39,040 nt of DNA from Chara braunii (GCA_003427395.1 BFEA01000126.1:1206460-1245499); one strand, 5' to 3'; shown: positions 1 to 10,972, counted from the stretch's first letter. Notes: generated by a model from the sequence alone, not told the origin. A program made the numbers and translations.

Positions 1-637
1 ACTTTTTTATTGCAGATCTGGGGTCCTCTGGGGGAGCGCAGCAAGACGCCACCTTCGCAAAAAAATAAAAGAAATCCTGCCAGGTTTTTGTGTCGCCTGG
101 GTTTCCCAGGCGGATCCCCCCAGGCCTACTGGCCGACCAGGCATTAGGGGGTCCGCCTAGGACTCCAAATTGGTGTCTACCAATTCCGTCATATCCTTAT
201 GGGTATGGCAGATTCACTCAGGTTTTATTGTCCCCAGCTGGAAGTTCTAAAACTATTGCACCCGGTCACGTTGTTTTTCTCATTAGAGCTGGAGGCCCAA
301 AGCTCATCTTTTGCTCAGGTTTAGATAAGTCCACTCCCTCTCTTCTTTTGACCGTTTTTCCTGGCAAGAGGGTTGCATCCGTCCCACTTCGTTGCTTCTT
401 TCGGTCTGTGCTGTGCATGCCTTGCTCTCTGTTTCCTGCATCTGCGATCGTACTTTGTCCTGCTCCTGCGTCATACCCCATCCTGTGTATTTTCCTTTTC
501 GCTACAGGCTTTGTGTTGAGACGTTTGAGGATCTCCTCGGTCATAGTGAACATGCCAGTCTGAGATTCTGAATAGTATATTTGCATTCATAGCACTAACT
601 CTTGAGGGTCTTATCTCTTGCTGGGTTGCTTTCACAG
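1..637. other. Upstream flank or intron of the Spen-family gene; no gene called
   Basis: No convincing coding region. The first 15 bases look like a splice acceptor (T-rich tract ending in GCAG at 15), so the window may open inside an intron/exon border, but the frame after it closes within about 45 codons and resembles nothing I know. A pyrimidine-rich stretch at 595-637 ends in CTTTCACAG, a good acceptor for the next exon. An in-frame TAA at 596 closes the large frame just upstream. Open frames at 90-563 (+) and 266-586 (-) lack recognisable protein character. Confidence 0.5.
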
Positions 638-3600
638 GCTGTTTGTGGGCATTTTCAGCTGGAACGCTGGACTGTCACTGCGGTCCAAAGGTACCGCAGT
701 CTTGTGCCTTCTCATTACGTGGAAGAAGCGTGGCCATACATGGAGCGCCTGCTGCGTAGCTTGCATTCTTTCTCAGCAGCTGATCTCCCTGGTGGATCGT
801 CAGACGGGAACGGGCAATACGATGCAGACAGCCCATCTTTGCCAGAGGTCATCCACGCCGAGCCGCAATCCGTGCTACGTCTCCCATATGCCAACACCAC
901 ACCGCAGGGGAGGCATTCAGATGAGGATGGGGTGCATGGTGAAGTCTCTCAGCTAGAGGAATCCTTCACGTCCCAATCGAAGCGGCTGAAGAAAAGCTCA
1001 TCCAGAGATGATGGCTATGGTCCTCACCATGAGCCGTATCTACTGCATGCATCTCCTAGACAGGCGAGTTCTGTGCCAGGAACAGATGATGCAGCCGTCG
1101 AGACAGCAAGGGACATGGATGACGCCGATAATGGAGTGCAAGATTCTTCTGCGCACGGTAGGGTTTGCTGTGGCCCATTGAAGTCTGATGAGGACCATCC
1201 TGAGGTCGCCGTCTCTCGATTCAATGGCAAAGAGAGAGATGGACCAGCAGCACACTCGTCCATGGGGTTCAGATGCAACAGTAGTGCAAATGAGCATGAC
1301 GGATGCCATGACCGGGAGAAACATGAAGAAGCTTTGGATAGCCCTGCTCTTGTAAGCGACGATAGAGTTAGCCCTGTGCCAACTGGTTGGAATGAAAGCC
1401 ATGATGGTACTGAGAAGAATGTGGGGCATGTTGCAAGAGGTGGAGGGGTGGACCTTGGACAGCGACTTGGCATCGACGGAGGCCGGGATTGTCTGGACAT
1501 TCGTCGCAAGTGGCATACTGCCAAGAGGTTGGGCACAGACATGACAGATTTGCTACTGCAACAGGTGCAGAAATCTCTGATAGATCGTACACAGACGACA
1601 CAGTCGGTAGCAAGCAGCCATGATGATCGTGATAGTGCACCGGCAGGCAAGTATAAGCAACGCGGACAAGGTTCTGGTGAGGGTGTGAAAGAGGGAAGTG
1701 CACGACCTGACGCTGATGCAGAATCAAGGGGCGCACATATTGCCAAGGGACGCTATCAGTTGGGAAATTCTTACAGCTTTGTCTGCTCGGCCTCTCGAAA
1801 GTCCGAGAACAACAAGCTGGTGGATGGGATCCCTTTCGACTCTAATGATAGTGATTCTCATAGGGGGAACGAAAGAGTCCTGTCTGCTAGCAGGAGGCTG
1901 GACGGAATAGGGAGAAAGAGAAACCAAGAGGCAATGAACAACACTGAGCAGGGGTTCGATGCAGCAGATAGCACCGCATCTGACGAAAACGCATTCCAGT
2001 CGCCAAAGGGCCTCGACCTCGTTGGCCTTCCTGGGCAGACCAGTCAGTATGCTAAAGCTGCAGTCCGCAAGAGGATGAAGTGGGAGGTGACTCAGGATCA
2101 CGGATTACTGAATAATAATAACAATAGTAATAATTCTAGGAGGTTTGAGAAGGGTGGCTGGGATGAGAGGAGAGGAAGGGGCACAATGAGGTGGAGAAAG
2201 CTGCATGCACCTGGTCTCAAATGGACACGATCGAGGAGCATCTTGACAGACAACTCCGCAGACATTGTAAAAGAAGCAGACTCATGCACAGATGGCGATC
2301 CTCGCGCGATGGAGGTGTTCTTTGCGAGTCGGCACTTGTGGGTTTCGTCTGTGAAGAAAGGTACAACAGAGGCGATGGTTCGGGCAACCTGTGAGGCATT
2401 TGGACCAGTCGAGGATGTCTGCATATTTGACGAGTGCTGTGCTGCACTGGTCGACTTTCGCTCTGTGCGTGATGCGGCACATGCACACGAAGCAATAGAG
2501 GCAGGCTCCATCTCTGGAAAGCCTCACCATGTGAAGTTCATGTCACGGGGCACGCGGTTTGCACGGCGGGGAAGGCGGCGGAATGGAGACGATGCTGGTA
2601 GTCAGCAAGATGGCATGGAGTACACAACTGCGTTTGTGTGGGTGGGAGGCGTTCGCCATCAGAACGAGAAGGCAGTTCTGCTACGCGACCTTGCTGCAGC
2701 TGGGCTGGCGATGCCAAGGTCTGTCACCATTCTTGTCAGGGCTCGGGCGCTGTTGTTGGAGTTTGACAAACTGGAAGTGGCAGCTACGGTAATTGTTCGC
2801 TTGAGGGCAGGAAGATGCAGCAAGGAGATGTGGGCGATTATGAATGAGAAAGGTATGATGCAGAAACAAGCTATGGATAGAACCAAGGAAAGGCAAAGTG
2901 GAGGAAGTGAGCCATTGGAAACCGTGGAGGATCGCAATGAAGGGGTCTGGGGAAGCTGGAGGGGTGATGAGGAATCCAAGAGGCATCTGCTGGTAAAAAA
3001 TGTGCACCAAAATGTTCGACGTGATGATCTCATGAATGCATTTGCGCGGTTTGGCGAACTGACTGGTTGTCAGTTTGTGCCCGAGAAGCAGATCTGTCTA
3101 GTGCACTTTGCCACGGAAAAGGACGCACGGATTGCAAAGTCGAGGCTTCATGGTGTGCGGTTTGGACCGACCTGCATTAGCGTGGAGTACGAAAAGAAGC
3201 TGCAAGAAGACTTTCTTGCACAGGAATGCTCTCCATCATCACCGCCAAGCCAGATGTCCGAACCTCCCACCTTGTTGATGACGCCCATGAGCCCGGTCTT
3301 GCCAAGGCATGAGCCATCAAGCACAGGGTTCACGTACCGTCCCAGCTTAAGTCAGGCTGTTGCGGAGGAGGGGAGCCTGCATGAGAATCGCTCTGGCAGG
3401 ATGGTGTCTACCTCGCAGCACCCTCCCACCGAGTCTGTTTCTTCATCATCCATGTTGTCCACGAACAGATACAGTAAGGAAAGGGATGTTAAGCGCATCG
3501 GTGCCACCAAGGCCACAACGGGGAGTGCGGTGGATAGCAAGAGCACAGGTCATCCTTATGCGTTCGAAGGTGGGCAACAAAGAGTGGCTTCCAGAAATGC

Positions 3601-3894
3601 GGATTTACCAGAATGGGAGAGAGTCGTGCCCAACACTGAACCATGTTCGCTCATCATAACCTTCTCAGAAAAGTACGCTGTGTCACCCAAGTTTTGGGCG
3701 GAGACAGAGCTGAAGAAATTCTTTTTGTCTATTGTTGAGGACATTGGGCAAGTGCTGGGAGCGTCTGTGGTGGAGCACGCTGAAGGTTGTGGTTCTGGAG
3801 CCCATGGCAGACGTGTTCTTGTCCACTGGGACTCTATGGAGACAGCTGCAGCTGCCGTTCAAAGGATTAACAAGAGAATGCCCCGGAATCCAAG
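638..3894 (+). CDS. Spen-family RNA-binding protein, exon with three to four RRM domains
   Basis: The open frame runs from 602 to a stop at 3,980-3,982, with an exon start after the acceptor CTTTCACAG at 637; the first in-frame ATG is at 740, so the true start may lie upstream of the window. Numbering from 602: a hydrophilic Ser/Asp/Gly-rich region to about residue 570 with Lys/Arg patches that could be nuclear signals; RRM1 at about 577-650 (RNP2-like HLWVSSV, RNP1-like CAALVDF); a divergent RRM2 at 677-750 (AFVWVGGV); RRM3 at 795-868 (HLLVKNV, ICLVHF); and a fourth RRM-like fold at 1014-1098 (CSLIITF ... RRVLVHW). Serial RRMs followed by a SPOC domain define Spen proteins (plant FPA, animal SPEN/RBM15), nuclear factors in RNA processing and silencing. 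A donor AAG|GTACTC at 3,894/3,895 joins in phase to the exon at 7,317. If it is unused, the protein ends at 3,982. Family call is good; exact ends are uncertain. Confidence 0.75.
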
Positions 3895-4066
3895 GTACTC
3901 TTTGTCCATATCCCCACCCTGGCTCTTCGGAATGGATAGCGGTTGCTGCCTCCGCATATCTGTGGCTCAATGGCAAGGCTAGCTGTGGCAAAGATCCCAT
4001 GAAGGATATAGCGAACATGCCGAACAAGCTAAATACATGTTTGTGCACGCCTGAACTCCGCAGTGG

Positions 4067-4176
4067 CTACCGTCTTCCCCTGAACACAACGCACCCTCAA
4101 TATGACTGTACTGACTGGCCTCGTGGCTTATATTCATTCACGATGAGGGTGCGTTGTGTTAGGGCCAAGACGGTAG
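4067..4176. repeat. 33-nt inverted repeat forming a ~110-nt hairpin
   Basis: The left arm 4,067-4,099 begins CTACCGTCTT and ends CACAACGCACCCTCA. The right arm 4,144-4,176 is its reverse complement at about 29 of 33 positions, with a 44-nt loop. The mismatches are all in the middle of the arms. It could be a small fold-back MITE or a small-RNA precursor; expression cannot be judged from sequence. Confidence 0.7.
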
Positions 4177-4204
4177 TCCCTGGGATACTTGTATTCATCC
4201 GGGT

Positions 4205-4480
4205 TTGAACTTGTTAACCTTACCCAGCCGTACCCGGAAGTTTTGGACGAGTGTGGGTATGGCAAGATTAGCATGCACCTGTGCGGCTGGGTAGGAAAAT
4301 CTGAATGGGTGATATGGCTGGGGCAGGAAACTGTAGGGTGGGTGGAGCTGGGCGTTGAAACAGTGCGTGGGCGGTTACAGCTGGGTAAAGGTCCACCCCG
4401 GGTCCGGTTACAGTTGGGTAGAGGTTTGGCCTGGGTGACCCAAGACCTGTATGCAAGCCTAGGTCGTATTAGGGCCAGGC
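4205..4480. repeat. GGGT/CTGGGT-rich decayed repeat, copy 1
   Basis: Dense in CTGGGT, GGGTGG and TACGGG motifs with a CCCAGCC start, ending near the poly-T run at 4,484. The same motif style recurs at 6,085-6,400. It looks like a diverged dispersed repeat rather than a gene; I do not recognise the family. Confidence 0.4.
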
Positions 4481-4482
4481 CA

Positions 4483-4523
<41 letters not shown>

Positions 4524-5689
4524 ACAGACCCTTACGGTTCCGGCTCCTTTTCCATTCTGGGGAGCATCAGTCCGGTTCCTATTCCACCGGCAAGTCAGAG
4601 AGAGTTACAATGAGAACTCACACATGCTCCTCCCCCTTATGGTGTGGAGGCCCGAGGGACGGCATTGATTACTTCCCTAAGGAAGGATGTACCACCCCTC
4701 ACCCCTGCCTAAGCAAGCCTAATGGACCTAATTTAGGCTCAGTCTTAAGTCCTCCTTCCCGTTTGCTAACTGAATCCTGCAAGCATCGGTTGGGCTAGCT
4801 TGTTCCTCTCAGCTGCTTGGCGGTCGGCTTGGCTTTAGGTGTTAGAACTGCTAACTGGGCCTTTCCTGACGCTTGTTTCAACCTTAAACCCTAGTCTGCA
4901 ACTTGTCCTGACTTTCCTGGCTCTTCCTGTAGCGTCCGTATACTTCTGCTCTACGCCCTTCTCTATGGTCCTAAAGACCCTCCCTCTCTCTAGTGATTCC
5001 TCTGGTCGTACAGTTTGCACTCTCTGTTTATAACCTATTTTGCAGCCTACTGTGATAAACCCAGACGAGAGGTATCTCTAAAGGATGCCAGAGTTCTAAA
5101 TGACCCAGTGCCAAGTAGAATTCTATGACCTTTCTCTATTTGGGGTTGGCGGCTGGTTGGTAAGGATGGGCATTTTAGGCCGGTGGTAATTGTGGGGTAG
5201 CTGGGGAGTGCGGGAGGAGTGGGGGTGGGGGGGTAGGTATAAGTAAGTATGTGTTTGATCTAGCTTGGGGGGCTGGGGAGGGGGGAGTGGAAAGGCGTGT
5301 GTAGAGGCGGAAGTGGCTTATGAGGTTGCTTATGTACGGATGGGTGGGCGGAGTGGGGTCAATTGGATGGCGATGATGGCTGAGATAAGTTTGATGATGG
5401 GTGTGTTGATCCCTTTAGGCTAGTGTGGTTTTGTGGGCAGGTAGGCTCTAATAGTAAAGGTGTAAATTTATCTTGGGTTGGGCTTTGCATTTTTTTTTTT
5501 TTTTTTTTGGTTTATCTTATCAATTAGTCTGAGAGTATGTTGGCTTCTAGGGACTCAGGGATACTGTTTGCTGAGCCGTCTTGCGGGTGGTGCCCTAATG
5601 GGGGTTCTGCCCATAATCTGAATACTATGCTTGAGCTTCGGATCAGGGCGAGGCCATACTATTAATTCGGCCTAACCCCTTTTTTCGAG

Positions 5690-5822
5690 CCTTTAATGAC
5701 AGGGCAACGGTCTTGAGATAGAACTGACCGGCCTCGGGTAATTCATGTAGTTCCCTCTGTATTCGAACACAGCTCTGTGTTTCAACAGTTCATTGGTGTA
5801 CCAACTGAGCTACGCCCATCGA
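5690..5822 (-). mobile_element. tRNA-derived SINE, family 1, copy 1
   Basis: Reading the minus strand, the head contains a polymerase III A box (GTAGCTCAGTTGGTACACC) near 5,815-5,797 and a B-box-like GTGTTCGAATACA about 35 nt further on, as in a tRNA. The tail (GGTAATTCA ... CTTGAGATA in plus orientation) is shared with the copy at 15,752-15,893, so it is a dispersed retroposon rather than a functional tRNA. No intact acceptor stem is visible. Confidence 0.65.
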
Positions 5823-5845
5823 TCAGGGCCGTCTGCCGTTATGTC

Positions 5846-5905
5846 TTAGAGCATACTCACACTAGGACATTTGGTAAATAGCTCACGACATGATTGCAGT
5901 CAGAT
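5846..5905. mobile_element. MITE fragment with GGGCATACTC-type end
   Basis: Begins GAGCATACTCACACTAGGACATTTG and contains GATTGCAGTCAGATCC, matching the ends and interior of the elements at 15,953-16,088 and 20,190-20,312. The opposite end was not found, so this copy appears truncated. Confidence 0.4.
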
Positions 5906-6084
5906 CCAAAAAAAAAAAAAAAGAGTCTGCTGATTCACCTTCGCATCTCACTAAATTGTTTGTTATCCTTCTCTTTTTTTAATTGCCTTGAAGTATATGA
6001 TTTTTTCATTAAATTGCTACTACGGTTGTGGTGAATGCGGCAGTCTGCATATGAAAAGTGAAGAATCTAACATCCAAAGGCCTA

Positions 6085-6400
6085 TGTTTGAAATGATGGG
6101 AAAAATTAAGGGTATGTCGGGTGGGAAAAAATTGGGCACGGGTACGGCTGCACGTGGGGGGATGAAATTGGCTTTGGATGCAGCCGGAGCTGGGTGGATG
6201 AAATTTTGGCCTGGATGTGGCTGGGTAGGGGTATGGCTAGCATTGTAGATGCTGGGTGGGCTGGGTACGGGCAGGAAAATTTTAAATCAGCTTGGGTGGA
6301 CTGGGTGTGGGTAAAAAAAAATTGTATTTACGTGGGTCGGCCTAGACGTGATACATGAAGGCATGGGGCTGGGTTGGATACGGGTAGGAGAAAAAAATGG
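6085..6400. repeat. GGGT-rich decayed repeat, copy 2
   Basis: Repeated GCTGGGTGG, GGGTACGGG and GGATGAAATT motifs resemble the stretch at 4,205-4,480. A chance open frame at 5,988-6,248 is Gly/Trp/Met-rich because of the repeat and is not a credible gene. Confidence 0.4.
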
Positions 6401-7316
6401 TTTTGCGCCCTCCGCCACTCAACCATTCGACCGGTGCACATCAGATGTTTTCTTACCTTCTTGATGCCCGCCATCTAATGCGTTTATCAGAACACAAAAG
6501 TAACGCAGGGGTTGATGATGATAACTTCCCAAGGACAAGATGTTCCAGATATCAAAATTAACCAGAACAAACTAAACAGTCCGGCTCAGAAAAGGTACAA
6601 CCTACTGCAAGGGGGTCTCCCTGACAGAGTCTTCATGACAGAGGTGGGAACAATTTCCAAGCAATTTCCATTTGTGTGAAGGGTTGCAAGACCACAAGGT
6701 TCACGGTGGGACTTGTTTGTGATCAGCAGCAATGTCATCTCACACCAGAGCAGAACAAGGAGAACGCAGTTCAATGCACGCATATTCAACTTCCTGTTGT
6801 TCGAACCACTCGACGGCGCTTTATGCGACTTGCAGGGTCAAACCTGAACACATACTTTCAAGCGCATGATGGGATGGCACCAGGCTGCTGCAGCTCGTTT
6901 CTGTCCTATTGGGAGCTGTGGCATGCACGGGGTTTGTTCTGTCTCACCAGCTAGTAAATCAGTGAGCGATCAGGGGACACAGTATGGTGGACCCTTATTT
7001 GGTGATGATGACGATGAGAAGGAAAGCAAATTCTAATGCGTCAGGGTTGCACCCCCGCCGACCGCCTACCTCGACCGCCTACCGACTCGCAGCCGACCGG
7101 TCGGGGGTACCAGTCGACGGGTCGGCTGACTGCTGCTTTTTTTTTAAATCTGATTTCAGAGCCGTACTGCGCTTGCTGAGTACAGCCTGAATCCGCAGAG
7201 AAACGTTTGGTTTGCAAAGTTACGCGTGTAAAATGTATATGTTTGGCCATCTATGTCGATGCTCTTTCTGGGGTACTCATGATGGGGAACATGTTTGACC
7301 TGCTTTGATTTTACAG

Positions 7317-9444
7317 CTCATCCATGCGGCCAATGGCCTATGCCCTGGCTGCAATCACAGATGTTGCATACTTCAAGAAGTCAGAGGTACGAGGTGTGGC
7401 GTCATCAGGTAATCATGCAGGCAGGATGAATGCAAGAGTTGATGGAAGTGTGAATGGAGCTGAAGCTGGAATTGATTCAAGGGGAGCGGGGTGCGCAAAT
7501 GGAGTTGTGGTGGAAGGGAGAAACAGCACCAAAGGGGAGTGCACAAAGATTCCCTTGCAGGGGACTGCAGAAGGAGAATGCGGCAGCCCTATTCGATGGA
7601 CAAATGCTACAGGAGCAGCAGGAGGAGGTCTGCATGCAGTGAATTCACGGCCATTGCTGGCATTAATGCAAACAGCAGACCAGAATCAGTGGACAAATGC
7701 TCAGGCGCTGGTGCATGCCCACGCACTGGCAAATGCTAGAGTCCTGGCACATGCGCAAGCCAACGCGCAGGCAATGGCCAGTGCACGAGCACTGGCAAGC
7801 GCTCAAGTCCTGGCAAATGTGCAAGCTTTTGCCAATGCGCAAGTTGTGGCAGCTGCTATGGAGGGAATGATTATGGAAATCAGTAAGAAAGGTGTTATCG
7901 ATCCATTGAAGCCCATGGAAGGGGTAAGCAGAGCTGGGGAGCAAAGGGGGGAGGAGTCTGGGGCAATTTTCCCTGGCGCCGGGCCCGGTGTATTGCACCT
8001 GGATGAAACTAGCATCAGGAATGCCCTTTCCTCTAATCCAGGGCTGGTGTCAGGTGAAGGGTGTTCTGGCACGTCTACAAGTTTGAGTAGCGGGGAGAGT
8101 TGTCGCATTGGCCAGGTGCTTCACCAGAGTCCTGGACAACAGCCGTGTCAACCGCAGGTACAACAGGAAGGCCAGTTATCACGGCAATCCCAGCCATCCC
8201 AGTTGGCACCACAGCAGCTTCCACTGCTTGTGCAGCCCCTGCTTCTACAGCCGCAGCAACAAGCTTGTCCACCTCTGCTAGCGCAGGCGCTGCTGCAACA
8301 ACCCCAATTTCAACAACCACAGCATCAGCAGCAGCAAAAGGAACAGCAGGTGCAGCCACAAGAAGGACAGCTAGGGCAGCAGCCACCAGGACAGAAGGCT
8401 CAGGTAGCACAGGCGCCGCAGTTGCAGCCAGCTCAGTCACAGCAGATGCAGCCACCGATCCTGAAACACCCTCAGAAAATGCAGGCCAATAATTGCTGTT
8501 GTTCTCTGCCTATGGTGTCACCTGCGCAGCATCGGTCAGTCTCAGGTGCACAGACCCAAGGGGATGCAAGCTTGCCACCGCTACCAGACGATCCTCCCCC
8601 ATCACCACCTCCTCCTCCCCCCCCTCCTCCATTGCTTGGGATTGCCCCTGGGGTGCCATGCCCTGGTGCGCAGCGGCAACTGCCCCCTGGAATGCAGGTT
8701 GTCGTGCCTCAGCGCGTTGTTGATCGGCCTGCACTTGTTGAGTCAGGAATTGGCACTGAGCGTATGCTTCCAGATGGAGGGGAAGGAGAGGCTTCAAAGG
8801 GACCTACGGAGGTGTGTGGTGGGTCATTTGCTGATGGTTGGGGCAGGACCCGTCATTCTCGGCAGCAGCAAACACCGCCTGGTCATGGCAGTGCTCAACC
8901 GCTCGGCTTTATACCGCCTGTAAGTGGACACAGGCAAGATGTGGTCGGTTCTCAAAGCCAAGTCCAGGAATCCTTGTTAGGACCTGGCGGTGCAGTGAGT
9001 AACAGTGAGCTGTTGCCCACACAGCCGGAACTTGGCAGACAAGCTTATGCTCACAACTCGTGGGCACGTCAGTGTGGGCTGGGTGCGGGTTGCGTAGGCC
9101 TGTCACCTGCAAACAGATGCGATTCCGCACGGGATAGTGCTCAGCCACAGGGTGGAATTCCTGGTTGCCATGACATTTCAGACAGTACCATCCACGATCA
9201 AGCAAATGCTGCGCATGGTATGCAGAATCATGCACTGGTGAGCAAATGCTATGAAAGCTCTGGATCAGCCCTTACTGGAACAGGGGGTATGGCTCTCGAC
9301 CATAGGGGAGATGGGAAGCCACTGGAGTGTTTGGGAGGGAGTGGTCCAGGTGCGCCGGAACCTGCCGGCAGCGGGATGCCGATGAAAAACCCTGTCACAG
9401 CTATATGGCAAGGGCGTCTGTTTGCCTGTGGTGCAGCATCGGGT
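7317..9444 (+). CDS. Spen-family protein, exon with Ala/Gln/Pro-rich linker and start of SPOC domain
   Basis: A long frame, open from the acceptor at 7,316 to a stop at 9,562-9,564, with a donor GGT|GTAAGC at 9,444/9,445 before that stop. Numbering from the internal ATG at 7,324: an Ala-rich array of LANAQ/LASAQ-type units at about residues 126-178; a Gln/Pro-rich stretch at about 265-395; a run of about twelve prolines near 425-436; then a Gly/Ser/His-rich linker. The last exon residues (AIWQGRLFACGAASG, from about 693) match the first strand of SPOC domains, which commonly opens WxGxL. Codons after 9,444 lose this resemblance, supporting the donor. Low-complexity linkers between the RRMs and SPOC are typical of Spen proteins. 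The next exon with the right phase was not identified. Confidence 0.65.
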
Positions 9445-9900
9445 GTAAGCATCTTCTTTCGAGATCTGGAACCGTTTCCAATTGGAAACAGCCTTCACAG
9501 GTTGGTGCACAGAACAGATCTATGTCCCAAAGGAGTGGGTGCCTTCTCAATCTATGCAGTTTAAGTGTTTTTCCTTCCCTATCACTTCTCTTGTTCTGCC
9601 TCTGGTTCTCCTTGTTGTTTTCCGTCCCCCCTTGTTGTGAAGACTGCCAAATCATCATTATCAGCAGGAAAATGCCAAATGAGCGTTCTTTTCCCTTTCC
9701 TCTTTCACACTATAGTGCGCACTGCACAGTTTGATTGTGTGCGTGCATGGATATGAACGGTAGTTAGTGGTCACTGACAAACAGGGTTATGAGATGCATG
9801 CACTGAGGTTTGCCTATGTACCCGACTCTTTCATGTTCACCCTCACGCATACGTTCAACCATCTGGCCATTCCAATTAGTTCTCAGGTCAAGAAGATGTC
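9445..9900 (+). other. Intron sequence after SPOC exon 1
   Basis: Starts with GTAAGC at 9,445 and is T/C-rich, with no protein-like frame. It leads into the tandem array at 9,907. If the donor is not used, the protein would end at 9,564. Confidence 0.4.
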
Positions 9901-10036
9901 ATTCCTAGTGGGGGCACTTTGGAAAGATGACTGGAGCAAGGTTGGTTATGAAGCCCGTGCTGTCACTGTTCTGTCTCAGTCCGCTGAGCTTGTTTACAAC
10001 ACCATTCTTTTAAAGAAGTGGGGGGAGGGGGCCGAG

Positions 10037-10042
10037 GGGGGG

Positions 10043-10086
<44 letters not shown>

Positions 10087-10087
10087 C
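10037..10087. repeat. Poly-G run
   Basis: An almost pure G tract of about 50 nt between array copies. Long pure G runs next to adapter remnants suggest a sequencing or gap-filling artefact (two-colour chemistry calls missing signal as G). It creates spurious glycine and proline frames on the two strands. Confidence 0.6.
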
Positions 10088-10199
10088 GCTGCGGGGTGCA
10101 TTTTGGAAAGACAAGTAGAGCAAGGCTGTTTACGCAGCCTGTGCTGTTACTGCTTTGTCTCACTCTGCTGAACTTGTTTACGATGCCATTCTACTGGAC

Positions 10200-10237
10200 C
10201 TGTCTCTTATACACATCTAGATGTGTATAAGAGACAG
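10200..10237. other. Nextera mate-pair junction adapter (artefact), copy 1
   Basis: An exact 38-nt palindrome made of the 19-nt Tn5 mosaic end CTGTCTCTTATACACATCT and its reverse complement. This is the synthetic circularisation junction of Nextera mate-pair libraries, so the DNA on its two sides was not necessarily contiguous in the genome. Confidence 0.95.
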
Positions 10238-10380
10238 CCTTCGGGGGGTGCGCTTTGGAAAGAGGACCGGAGCAAGGGTGTTTATGAAGCCTGTGCTGAT
10301 GCTGCTCTGTCTCAGTCCACTGAGCTTGTTTACAACACCATTCTTTTAAAGAAGTGGGGGGAGGGGGCCGAGGCCTGGGC

Positions 10381-10418
10381 CTGTCTCTTATACACATCTA
10401 GATGTGTATAAGAGACAG
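10381..10418. other. Nextera mate-pair junction adapter (artefact), copy 2
   Basis: The same 38-nt double mosaic end. It separates an array copy ending GGCCTGGGC from a copy beginning GTGTAGGGGGGCGC. Confidence 0.95.
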
Positions 10419-10727
10419 GTGTAGGGGGGCGCTGCGGGGTGCATTTTGGAAAGACAAGTAGAGCAAGGCTGTTTACGCAGCCTGTGCTGTCACTGCTGTG
10501 TCTCACTCTGCTGAACTTGTTTACGATGCCATTCTTCTGAAGGGGCGGTGTGACGGGGCTGAGGCAACGAGGCTGGGAGAGAGAGGGAGAGAGCACACAC
10601 ACACACTCACTCAACTCGACGCAGACTCGACATGACTCGACGGACGCAGACACAAAGTGGCAAAGTCCCAAAGTCGAAGTCTTGGATTTCCGAACACCAT
10701 GTCGAAGCAAGTCACACTGAGTACGAG

Positions 10728-10765
10728 CTGTCTCTTATACACATCTAGATGTGTATAAGAGACAG
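10728..10765. other. Nextera mate-pair junction adapter (artefact), copy 3
   Basis: The same 38-nt double mosaic end. On its left is a non-array stretch with ACTCGAC repeats (about 10,600-10,727); on its right the array resumes. Confidence 0.95.
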
Positions 10766-10972
10766 GGGGAATGAAGAGGACTGGACCAAGGCTGTTTACG
10801 AAGCCCATGCTGACAATGCTCTGTCTCAGTCCGCTGAACTTGTTTACAACGCCTTCGGGGGGTGCGCTTTGGAAAGAGGACCGGAGCAAGGGTGTTTATG
10901 AAGCCTGTGCTGATGCTGCTCTGTCTCAGTCCACTGAACTTGTTTACAAGGCCATTCTTTTAAAGGGGGATA

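Larger units (their letters stand above)
3895..7316 (+). other. Probable repeat-rich intron of the Spen-family gene
   Basis: About 3.4 kb between a donor at 3,895 (GTACTC, weak) and a strong acceptor at 7,316 (TTTGATTTTACAG). Splicing joins codon phase 2 to phase 1, giving an in-frame AGC serine. The interval has no convincing coding frame. It holds a hairpin (4,067-4,176), two GGGT-rich decayed repeats (4,205-4,480; 6,085-6,400), poly-T runs (about 4,484-4,515 and 5,490-5,508), G-rich DNA at 5,150-5,300, a poly-A run at 5,908-5,921, a minus-strand SINE and a MITE end. Open frames at 4,189-4,668, 5,988-6,248 and 6,676-6,954 look like chance frames over repeats. Confidence 0.5.
9907..10972 (+). 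repeat. Tandem array of a ~110-bp unit encoding a ~35-residue motif, broken by adapters
   Basis: Six copies begin near 9,907, 10,093, 10,243, 10,428, 10,766 and 10,855. In one frame most read like ALWKEDWSKAVYEACADAA followed by LSQSAELVYNAILLK. Copies at 10,243 and 10,855 are nearly identical, as are those at 10,093 and 10,428, the latter pair with an in-frame TAG after WKDK. Three Nextera junctions and a 50-nt G run interrupt the array, so copy number and order are unreliable. It could be a protein repeat, a decayed gene fragment or a satellite; I do not recognise the motif. Confidence 0.6.

Noticed and set aside
90-586. Overlapping plus- and minus-strand frames upstream of the Spen exon
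   Set aside because: Mutually overlapping, Pro/Cys/Ser-rich, no domain, and followed by a clear acceptor; likely intron or flank.
1024-1746. 240-codon minus-strand frame within the RRM exon
   Set aside because: Shadow of the coding strand; the plus frame carries RRMs and the minus peptide is Ser/Cys/Pro-rich without a domain.
8075-8492. Ala/Thr-rich frames on both strands inside the linker exon
   Set aside because: Alternate readings of the CAG-rich Gln/Pro stretch of the real frame.
10018-10230. Glycine-rich protein frame
   Set aside because: Produced by the 50-nt G run next to an adapter.
10200-10237. 38-nt perfect palindrome as a possible regulatory or transposon end
   Set aside because: It is exactly the synthetic Nextera double mosaic end, present four times; an artefact, not biology.
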